A program made the translations under genes and the position numbers. The notes beneath the pieces were generated by a model that was not told the DNA's origin, did no database searches, and worked only from the letters and a program-made list of their open reading frames with translations. A stretch of DNA of 5,033 bases from an uncultured Eubacteriales bacterium (lineage in GTDB: Bacteria > Bacillota > Clostridia > Oscillospirales > CAG-272), in assembly GCA_900556615.1 (NCBI GenBank), contig USPP01000159.1, forward strand, positions 1 through 5,033. The letters run 5' to 3'. Position 1 is the stretch's first letter; the number at the start of each line of letters is the position of its first letter. Positions 1-5,033 of the stretch are shown piece after piece.

Positions 1-31
1 GGTAATCATGATTTTTCGCTGAGACAGCTTT

Positions 32-1162
32 TCAACCTCTTGGGGTTTCTGCTTTTCCGTGCATAAAAGCGATTACGGAGTTATAGTCATCGCTTCCCTC
101 CGTCATCGGGACAGGCTGCCAGAGTATATTTTTGGCTCCCTCGTACTCATATACGGGGATCAAACGATAATCCTCTGCGATGATTTCACCCTCGCACACG
201 GTAAGGATTTTTTGATATATAACCGTGAACCGATCATCCTTGACGGATCCTCCGAAGATAAAGTTTCCGAGCGAATAGAGGATGTCCGCCCCGTTATAGG
301 TTTCCATCGGCTGTAGAACATGAGGATGATTTCCGATCACAAGGTCGGCCCCATTGTCAACAAGCTTTCTTGAGGCTCTGACTCTCCATTCGTCGGGTTT
401 ATATTTTCTTTCCGTTCCTCCGTGATAATAGATGATCTGATAGTCGGTTTCTTTCTCAAGCGCAGCTATTTGATTTGACAAAGCCGCAGTGCGGTACTCT
501 CCCCACATACCTACCATCATAATGGCAATTTTCAGGCCGTATTTTTCGATGATTACCGGATTCCCGGTGTTTCCCCATATAAGATTTTCGGCTTCCAGCG
601 CTGAGATGGTATCCGCCATGCCGGTTTTACCGTAATCGTTTGTGTGGTTGTTTGCAAGAGAGATGATGTCAATACTTCCGGCAGTAAAAATAGCAGCGTT
701 CTTTTTCGGACTTCTGTACCAATAAGCAGGGGAGTAATCCTTTGGCGTTTCGGGCAGGTTTTGATCGGTGAAGACATTTTCACAGTTTGCTACGGTGAAA
801 TCGTCAGACGAAAGAATATCATAAACGCCGGCAAAAAAGTGAGAAGGCTCTGCTGTTTCGGCATAAAGATTGAAGCTGCCGGCACCTCTGCCTCCTTTAT
901 AGGTAGCGAGCATACAGTCTCCCAAAAAGGAAATGGTTATGGTGTTGATTTCCGGTTCCGGCTTTTCCGTGGTTTCGGGCGGCAGTGTTTCAAGCGACAG
1001 CATGGTATTCGGCTGATCGTTGTCAGGAACAATTGGAGAGGGGGTATTTTCACTGCTTGATAACGGATGAGGCGATAAAGAGATGCGTTCCCGCGAAGCG
1101 CCGGAGGCAAGGAGCAGGATTGCCGATGCGGCAAGGAGAAATGCAAGATAACGAAGCTTCAT
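32..1162 (-). CDS. CapA family protein (PGA_cap metallophosphatase-like), exported
   Basis: This is a 376-residue protein of the CapA/PgsA family, named after the Bacillus poly-gamma-glutamate capsule protein; most relatives have no assigned substrate. Residues 1-22 form a signal peptide or anchor (basic start, hydrophobic stretch at 6-19, Ala-Ser-Gly-Ala end). There is no lipobox cysteine, so it is probably secreted or N-terminally tethered. Residues 31-72 are a Pro/Thr/Ser/Glu-rich linker of the type that spans a cell wall. The metallophosphatase-like domain covers about 75-340, with FLGD (79-82), ANCEN (125-129), ANNHT (170-174), YYHGG (245-249), GNHPHV (277-282) and SLGNF (297-301), all the expected family motifs in order. 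The start is supported by AGAAGG eight bases upstream. The gene lies 55 bases after the ATPase gene with no visible terminator or promoter between them, so co-transcription is likely. Nearby capsule-synthesis genes (capB/capC type) are absent, so a capsule role is not supported by context. Confidence 0.93.
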   Translation of the reverse strand: MKLRYLAFLLAASAILLLASGASRERISLSPHPLSSSENTPSPIVPDNDQPNTMLSLETLPPETTEKPEPEINTITISFLGDCMLATYKGGRGAGSFNLYAETAEPSHFFAGVYDILSSDDFTVANCENVFTDQNLPETPKDYSPAYWYRSPKKNAAIFTAGSIDIISLANNHTNDYGKTGMADTISALEAENLIWGNTGNPVIIEKYGLKIAIMMVGMWGEYRTAALSNQIAALEKETDYQIIYYHGGTERKYKPDEWRVRASRKLVDNGADLVIGNHPHVLQPMETYNGADILYSLGNFIFGGSVKDDRFTVIYQKILTVCEGEIIAEDYRLIPVYEYEGAKNILWQPVPMTEGSDDYNSVIAFMHGKAETPRG

Positions 1163-1170
1163 GTGTCGGT

Positions 1171-1176
1171 CCTTCT
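1171..1176 (-). promoter_or_regulatory. Ribosome binding site of the CapA-family gene
   Basis: AGAAGG on the minus strand lies eight bases before the ATG at 1162, an ideal spacing that fixes the start. The 55-base gap in which it lies (1163-1217) shows no good -35/-10 pair and no stable hairpin followed by a T run, which favours readthrough from the ATPase gene. Confidence 0.75.
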
Positions 1177-1217
1177 ATTTTGTATGGATTTTTCAAGGCG
1201 ACAGGAGAAAATTTTTG

Positions 1218-2543
1218 TTACAGCTCAATGTCCTCGAGAGAGAATTCGCTTGAATCGGTTTTTTTATCTTCATTTTCAAGCGTCAAGCTTTTTCCTACAA
1301 TGGAAGTGAACTCCGCGTCGGGATTCTGAAAAAGAATATTTAGAACCGACATATAGTCTCTGATGATTTCACGCGGCGTTATCATGATGTCAGCGCCTGC
1401 GCGTTTCAGACATTCGCGCAAAAAATCAGCCATTTCATTTTCGCTTACCCGCGGTTCCCAGCCGAAATACATACCGTGTAGTTTTGTTACTCTTGAAATC
1501 AGTGCAAACAGCTCATTGTCCGAGAGTCTTCTTAACCGTATCACCGGACCGAGCAAATTTCGGTATTCGCCGTTATTGGCAAAACGGCTGTCGATAAGTC
1601 GAGACCTCAATGCTTCATAGCTGAAGAGTCCTCGCCTTGTATCCTCCAGAAATTGCGGCGTCCCGCCCCAAATAACGGAAAGTCCCGGAGCGCGTCCCTG
1701 AAGGGTATCGTTAAACATAGACAGAATTTTTTCATAATTGTTTTCGCGGCTGATACGATTGGTTATTTTGTATAGGTTTACACATTCGTCGATGAATACG
1801 ACAAATCCCTTGTATCCGATTTTTCTTACAAACTCCGCCCATAATTTTATAAAGTCATACCAATTATCGTCATCTATGATTGAGCCTACCGCAAGCGCGC
1901 TTTTTGCCTCTGTTTTGGTTGTATATTCTCCGCGAAGCCAGCGCAGACACTGACTTTGGGCTTCCTCATCCTCGGAAACCGTTGCGCGGTAGTATGCATT
2001 GATAACCGATGCAAAATCAAATCCTCCGACATTGTTTTCGAGTTCCTTTGAAAGGGAGAATACCCGTTTTGAAACTTCTTTTCCGAAATCGGGGGAATCG
2101 GGCAGTATTCCCGATGCCGCTGTTTCCCCCTGAACAGAGGAAAGCCATCTTGAAATGATTTGCTGCAAGGCGCCTCCCTCAGGAGAGGATTTGGACGACA
2201 TATTTCTGATAAGCTCCCGATAAGTAGCGATTCCGGTTCCTTTTCCGCCGCAGATTCTTCTTTCGGGGGAAAGGTCGCAGTCGGCACAAATGAAGCCTCT
2301 TTCGATAGCATATCCACGCAAAAGTTGTATTAGGAAGCTCTTTCCGCTTCCGTAATTACCGATAATAAAGCGCATTGCCGCGCCGCCGTCGCTGACAGCC
2401 TCAAGATCAGAGAGAAGAGCAGCAATCTCTTCCTTTCTGCCGATCGCAATATAGGGCGCTCCGAGTCTCGGTACGACTCCTGCCGAGACAGAACTTATTA
2501 AGGACGCTAAAATTCTTTTCGGTACGGTTATTTTTTCATCCAT
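1218..2543 (-). CDS. BrxD/DUF2791-type P-loop ATPase, TerB-protein partner
   Basis: This 441-residue cytosolic ATPase belongs to the DUF2791 family (the BrxC/BrxD "BREX ATP-binding" group of STAND/AAA-like P-loop proteins). Visible parts in order: Walker A GNYGSGKS at 62-69; the family hallmark DLSPERR at 90-96 followed by a Gly-rich turn and TYREL (107-111); Walker B FVVFIDE at 247-253; a sensor-like segment SVIWGGTP at 289-296; and an Arg-rich FSYEALRSRL at 307-316 that may supply the arginine finger. The C-terminal tail after about 415 is acidic. All ATPase residues needed for activity appear present. The ATG overlaps the end of the TerB-domain gene by 16 bases in another frame, and GGAGG lies ten bases upstream, so the two are probably translated together. 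Relatives act with TerB_N/TerB_C proteins, or in BREX phage defence with a methyltransferase and PglZ; none of those BREX partners is seen here. The direct biochemical role is unknown; coupling ATP hydrolysis to DNA or protein remodelling is inferred. Confidence 0.9.
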   Translation of the reverse strand: MDEKITVPKRILASLISSVSAGVVPRLGAPYIAIGRKEEIAALLSDLEAVSDGGAAMRFIIGNYGSGKSFLIQLLRGYAIERGFICADCDLSPERRICGGKGTGIATYRELIRNMSSKSSPEGGALQQIISRWLSSVQGETAASGILPDSPDFGKEVSKRVFSLSKELENNVGGFDFASVINAYYRATVSEDEEAQSQCLRWLRGEYTTKTEAKSALAVGSIIDDDNWYDFIKLWAEFVRKIGYKGFVVFIDECVNLYKITNRISRENNYEKILSMFNDTLQGRAPGLSVIWGGTPQFLEDTRRGLFSYEALRSRLIDSRFANNGEYRNLLGPVIRLRRLSDNELFALISRVTKLHGMYFGWEPRVSENEMADFLRECLKRAGADIMITPREIIRDYMSVLNILFQNPDAEFTSIVGKSLTLENEDKKTDSSEFSLEDIEL

Positions 2544-4381
2544 TCTTTTATATCCTCCGTATAATCGGAAATGATCTCAAATCGGTTTCCCTCGGAATAC
2601 ACAACGGTATCTCCAAATTCATCATAAAGCGTGTCGTTAATGATTTCACAGAGCGTATCGGGAAGCAGATTCCGACCTTTGGCAATTTCGGAAAAGCGGT
2701 TCATATTCTGATTCATAAGCGCCTCAAGCGCAGTTTTAATGAATTCGTTTTCCGAAGCTCCGGACGGCTGTGGCGGCTTCTCCGGCGGAAAAACATGATT
2801 TGAGATTTTATTCACCGGATTTATCCTGCTTTCCGCGGAAAGCTCTTGCCGGATATTCGCTTCATCGCAATCAACGGAATCGCTTACCAACAGGCTTGTT
2901 GTCTCCCAGGATTTTTCCTCAAGGCTCTTGGCATAATCAAGGGAAAGTTCACTTTTACTCGCCTCATATAGCTTCTCGTATTCGGGGCGCGGCTCGGCGT
3001 CCGCTTTTTTCATATTCTTCTTAAAAGAAGCAAAATATTCGTCAGCCGCTCTTCTCAATGGCATGGCGAGATTCGGTGTATGAAACCGGCTTCGTATGCC
3101 CAGCATGGAACGGACGTTATTTTCTGCATATTTTATCATATCGGTGACAGCAAATCGCAGTTCAACCGATCTTGAGCAGGAGAGGTACTCAAGCTCTATT
3201 CTCCGCTTCACATTGTAAGCGCATACCGCTCCTGAAAAGGCGTCTCTGGTTATGCTGACGCTCATCATGGAGCTTCTGCCGACCGGTGCGAATATTGTCC
3301 GATTTTCTTTTTCTGCTTTGCCGAAGGCATAGATAAATGCGCCTCTTATGTGTTTGTCAAAAAGCTCACGGTTTTCCGACGTTATAAATTTGCTGCTTCT
3401 GTAATTATAATCGGAACCGCAGGCGAAAAGAGCGGAAGCATAGGGGGAAGGCGAAGAAGAATCATATCCGGCGTAGTATTCCCGTAAAAACAGGCTTCCC
3501 GCCGCAGGATCAATGAAATCCCGATAAAGCTCCGACGGAGGATCAATTTTGCCGATGAGACAGTAATCGCAGAGCCACTCCGGTATGATTTTATCCAGCT
3601 TTGGATATTTTTTTCGGTATTCCCGCCATACAAGGCAGAGCTGCCTTGCTCCTTCGGTGGGAGAAATAACGTCGGGAAGATTGATGATTTCGTAGATATA
3701 GAGCAGAATATAGGCATAATCAGCGGTAGGATAATTTCCGTTTCTTACCAAGCTTCTCCAATATAGGTAGTATTCAAGCTGTCCGGCGGAAAGCTGGGAG
3801 TATTGCGGCGTATAGGAAAAAAACGGGACATGAGAACAGGGAACGGGATTTTTTTGATAATATTTTAAAGCGTCCGCACGAAAGCGTTCGTAAAAAGTAT
3901 ACCGTGCAGGCCATTTTTTGATGGTGATCTTTTTGATAAGCGGGTTATGTTCAGATGAATATTCAAAGAGCGGTTCATCGGTATATAAAGGGCTTTTTTC
4001 GTATTCTTCTCGGGAAAATAAACGATCGCTTTTTTCTTCCTGTTCGACAGTACGTTTCCATTCTTCATAAGCGCTTTTTTTGTCTTGTGACGCGGCGGCC
4101 GAAACGGTTTTGATTTTTATCTCTGCGTCCCTGAGCGCTTTTCTCGCCACGGCAAGCGCGATTTCTTGCTGTTTTTCGGAAGCGGTGAACGTTCCGCCGG
4201 GATGTCTGTTATCGAGAGGAATTATCTGTCCTCGCTCGGTATCATCCTCACCGGAGAGTTTTATTTCTACCGTGGAGGTGTCGTGAGAAAAACGGTGGGA
4301 AGGCTTCTTTTCGGGGAGCATACCTTCGATGTCCCAAAAATTATCTGTATCGGCAATTTTATCTCTAAAGTTATCTTTCAT
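2528..4381 (-). CDS. TerB_N and TerB_C domain protein (predicted DNA-processing/stress module)
   Basis: The protein is 617 residues from this start, or 632 if the ATG at 4426 is used; positions below use the 632 numbering. I prefer the ATG at 4381 because the consensus promoter would start transcripts at about 4423, inside the first ATG. A Shine-Dalgarno-like GGAGGGAG then lies in the short leader, though 16 bases from the ATG, which is long. Order: a short N-terminal motif DNFWDIEGMLP (28-38); an acidic, charged, probably helical stretch (55-140); a TerB_N domain at about 165-390 with the diagnostic GQLEYYLYWRSLVRNGNY (215-232) and YIYEIINL (243-250); a variable middle; a charged segment (470-510); and a TerB_C domain at about 555-630 with LPDTLCEIINDTLYDEFGD (588-606) and DYTEDIKEW (621-629). 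The central metal-binding TerB domain of tellurite-resistance proteins is not obvious, so a tellurite role should not be assumed. Soluble, no signal peptide. Comparative work places such proteins with a DUF2791 ATPase and a helicase; the ATPase follows directly here. Molecular activity is unknown. Confidence 0.88.
   Translation of the reverse strand: MKDNFRDKIADTDNFWDIEGMLPEKKPSHRFSHDTSTVEIKLSGEDDTERGQIIPLDNRHPGGTFTASEKQQEIALAVARKALRDAEIKIKTVSAAASQDKKSAYEEWKRTVEQEEKSDRLFSREEYEKSPLYTDEPLFEYSSEHNPLIKKITIKKWPARYTFYERFRADALKYYQKNPVPCSHVPFFSYTPQYSQLSAGQLEYYLYWRSLVRNGNYPTADYAYILLYIYEIINLPDVISPTEGARQLCLVWREYRKKYPKLDKIIPEWLCDYCLIGKIDPPSELYRDFIDPAAGSLFLREYYAGYDSSSPSPYASALFACGSDYNYRSSKFITSENRELFDKHIRGAFIYAFGKAEKENRTIFAPVGRSSMMSVSITRDAFSGAVCAYNVKRRIELEYLSCSRSVELRFAVTDMIKYAENNVRSMLGIRSRFHTPNLAMPLRRAADEYFASFKKNMKKADAEPRPEYEKLYEASKSELSLDYAKSLEEKSWETTSLLVSDSVDCDEANIRQELSAESRINPVNKISNHVFPPEKPPQPSGASENEFIKTALEALMNQNMNRFSEIAKGRNLLPDTLCEIINDTLYDEFGDTVVYSEGNRFEIISDYTEDIKEWMKK
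2554..2558 (-). promoter_or_regulatory. Ribosome binding site of the ATPase gene, inside the TerB-domain gene
   Basis: GGAGG on the minus strand lies ten bases before the ATG at 2543 and is embedded in the last codons of the upstream TerB-domain gene. Together with the 16-base gene overlap it suggests coupled translation and near-equal production of the two proteins. Confidence 0.7.
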
Positions 4382-4397
4382 GATGAAGCGAAATTCA

Positions 4398-4405
4398 CTC
4401 CCTCC
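4398..4405 (-). promoter_or_regulatory. Shine-Dalgarno-like site in the leader of the TerB-domain gene
   Basis: GGAGGGAG on the minus strand is the only good ribosome binding sequence near the start of the TerB-domain gene. It lies downstream of the ATG at 4426 and 16 bases upstream of the ATG at 4381. The distance exceeds the usual 5-10 bases, so it supports the downstream start only moderately. A GTG overlapping its end opens a six-codon frame whose TGA overlaps the 4381 ATG as ATGA, but the spacing to that GTG is too short to argue for its use. Confidence 0.45.
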
Positions 4406-4429
4406 GAGCTTTATTTTGCTTATCATAAA

Positions 4430-4458
4430 ATTATATCACATAAATTACGGTGTGTCAA
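4430..4458 (-). promoter_or_regulatory. Consensus vegetative (sigma-A/sigma-70) promoter of the TerB-ATPase-CapA unit
   Basis: On the minus strand the -35 box TTGACA (4453-4458) and the -10 box TATAAT (4430-4435) are both perfect, with exactly 17 bases between them. The -10 is preceded by TGTGA, close to an extended -10. The sequence upstream (4459-4490) is rich in A and T tracts, as in UP elements. Transcription should begin near 4423, giving a leader of about 40 bases to the ATG at 4381. No operator-like palindrome overlaps the boxes, so high constitutive expression is the simplest reading. Confidence 0.85.
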
Positions 4459-4494
4459 CCGAAGAAAACGATCGAAATACCGAAAAATATCGCT

Positions 4495-4716
4495 CTAAAT
4501 TGCAATATCAAATAGGACACTTTTAAAAATAAAATCAGAGCAACGGTATCTGAAGATTTTCTGTGGCAAATTGTTAATCCATTGTTCAACAAAAGCAATT
4601 TGTTCATCGGTAACGGAATCAAGGGATTTCCCTTTAAGGACCAATCTGCGAACAAGTAAACTCTGCTTTTCATTGGTCACCCTTTTATAAGAGGAATACG
4701 GATGAGTATAGTACAA
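4495..4716 (-). pseudogene. IS30-family transposase, C-terminal relic
   Basis: About 73 codons remain open, beginning at a TTG with no ribosome binding site and ending in TAG at 4495. The translation carries the recognisable end of IS30-family transposases: HPYSSYKRVTNE followed by RRLVLKGKSLDSVTDEQI and then WINNLPQKIFRY. Intact relatives usually read HPYSSxERGTNEN, then RRFIPKGKS and WMNNLPRKILGYKTP, so several conserved positions have decayed (E to K before RVTNE, the ENxN stretch, and GYKTP to RYRCS). Everything N-terminal, including the helix-turn-helix and the first catalytic aspartates, is missing; to the right the reading meets the edge of the MITE-like element at 4737. It is non-functional. 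The family call rests on remembered motif patterns, not an alignment. Confidence 0.7.
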
Positions 4717-4736
4717 TATTCTGCATCGATTTGGAA

Positions 4737-4751
4737 TTAAGGCAATACCGC
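4737..4751 (+). repeat. Left terminal inverted repeat of the MITE-like element
   Basis: TTAAGGCAATACCGC, the inverted counterpart of 4901-4915 with one mismatch at the sixth base (G against A). The base just outside (A at 4736) no longer pairs with its counterpart (G at 4916), which marks the boundary. Confidence 0.75.
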
Positions 4752-4900
4752 CGGGGTCACGGCTTGCGCTTTGACGGCATATCTGTTTGTCTGTTTCTCA
4801 CACTTCACAAATTTCGTCGGCAGAGAAGTCGGCTCTCGCCTCCTCAATTTGTATTGTTTTACGAAAAAATATGACTGCGTATCTGCACCGTCAGAACTCA

Positions 4901-4915
4901 GCGGTATTGTCTTAA
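4901..4915 (-). repeat. Right terminal inverted repeat of the MITE-like element
   Basis: GCGGTATTGTCTTAA, read on the minus strand as TTAAGACAATACCGC, matches the left tip at 14 of 15 positions. TTAA forms the outer end on both sides. Confidence 0.75.
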
Positions 4916-4993
4916 GGGATACATGCTTTGATTTCTTGGTATTGGATTTATCAAATCCGGTTTTACTGTCACATCTGCATTATCGGAGAATTA
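4916..4993. other. Short unassigned spacer
   Basis: Between the MITE-like element and the hairpin at the window edge I see no gene, RNA motif or promoter. Open frames on both strands here are short or lack start signals. It may be ancestral intergenic DNA into which the mobile debris inserted. Confidence 0.4.
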
Positions 4994-5033
4994 GTCGGGC
5001 TGTTGCGTTAAGCAACAAGCCCGGCATTTTCCC
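4994..5033 (+). terminator. Intrinsic terminator-like hairpin
   Basis: GTCGGGCTGTTGC (4994-5006) pairs with GCAACA-A-GCCCGGC (5012-5025) around the loop GTTAA, giving about 13 base pairs with one bulged A at 5018 and one G-U pair. On the plus strand it is followed by ATTTTCCC, a short T run, so plus-strand termination fits best. On the minus strand the hairpin is followed by TAATTCT, a weaker tail, so it could also end a minus-strand gene entering from the right. No plus-strand gene that it would serve is visible in the window. Confidence 0.6.

Larger units (their letters stand above)
4737..4915. mobile_element. MITE-like element with 15-base terminal inverted repeats
   Basis: The two ends are TTAAGGCAATACCGC (4737-4751) and the inverted copy GCGGTATTGTCTTAA (4901-4915), matching at 14 of 15 positions; pairing stops sharply outside TTAA. 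Further nested inverted pairs lie inside: TGACGG (4772-4777) with CCGTCA (4888-4893), ACAAATT (4807-4813) with AATTTGT (4846-4852), and GGCAGAG (4819-4825) with CTCTCGCC (4832-4839, one bulge). The whole 179 bases can therefore fold into a long imperfect hairpin. There is no transposase inside, so mobility would depend on an enzyme supplied elsewhere. TTAA at both tips may be the duplicated target site or part of the repeat. A frame on the minus strand is open throughout and its stop (TAA) is formed by the left tip, but it lacks an ATG and a ribosome binding site. The element sits beside the IS30 relic. Confidence 0.68.

Noticed and set aside
4..28. AATCATGATT palindrome (4-13) and small GCTG-AGA-CAGC hairpin (18-28) at the left edge
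   Set aside because: Short enough to be chance. The stem is only four pairs. AAAAGCTGTCTC on the minus strand could be the left half of a terminator for capA, but its partner would lie outside the window.
86..89. Possible zinc-binding cysteines C86, C89 and C98 in the ATPase (residue numbering)
   Set aside because: They lie inside the conserved DLSPERR hallmark segment of the family and lack a fourth ligand, so they are more likely incidental.
1163..1217. Possible regulatory hairpin or terminator between the ATPase and CapA genes
   Set aside because: Only a five-base long-range match (TGTCG with CGACA) and an AAAATTTT palindrome were found, with no stable stem followed by a T run.
4382..4426. 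Extra 15 codons giving a 632-residue TerB-domain protein from the ATG at 4426
   Set aside because: That ATG has no ribosome binding site and sits only four bases after a perfect -10 box, before the expected transcription start. Kept as an alternative, not as the main call.
4455..4673. Alternative minus-strand frame over the IS30 relic
   Set aside because: Its translation shows no recognisable motif, while the neighbouring frame carries the IS30 C-terminal pattern.
4741..5033. Plus-strand open frame to the window edge
   Set aside because: It has no ATG and no ribosome binding site, and it runs through both the inverted-repeat element and the terminator hairpin, so it is unlikely to be coding.
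1..5033. CRISPR arrays, tRNA or rRNA genes, riboswitches
   Set aside because: No regularly spaced direct repeats, no cloverleaf-like conserved arms and no recognisable riboswitch core were found on either strand.

Overview
The window looks like chromosomal DNA from a low-to-moderate GC Firmicute, most likely a gut-type clostridium (Oscillospiraceae/Lachnospiraceae-like). This is inferred from the strong GGAGG-type ribosome binding sites, a consensus vegetative promoter, the CapA and TerB protein types and an IS30-type transposase relic. I cannot name the species.

All three intact genes are on the minus strand and read right to left as one apparent transcription unit. A consensus promoter (TTGACA, 17-base spacer, TATAAT; 4430-4458) precedes a protein with TerB_N and TerB_C domains (2528 to about 4381). 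It overlaps by 16 bases a BrxD/DUF2791-type P-loop ATPase (1218-2543). After 55 bases with no terminator comes a secreted or membrane-tethered CapA-family metallophosphatase-like protein (32-1162). TerB_N/TerB_C proteins paired with DUF2791 ATPases are known from comparative genomics as part of a predicted DNA-processing, stress or defence module, usually with a superfamily II helicase. No helicase is present here, and capA sits where one might be expected. If the helicase exists, it is left of the window or elsewhere.

The right 600 bases (4427-5033) hold no intact gene. They contain the C-terminal relic of an IS30-family transposase (4495-4716). Next is a compact element of about 179 bases (4737-4915) bounded by near-perfect 15-base terminal inverted repeats that end in TTAA, with further nested inverted repeats; it looks like a MITE. 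A strong intrinsic-terminator-like hairpin lies at the right edge (4994-5033).

The two points most worth following are the helicase-less TerB/ATPase pair with a CapA passenger, and the MITE-like element. A smaller point is that the promoter position argues the TerB-protein start should move 45 bases downstream of the longest reading frame.
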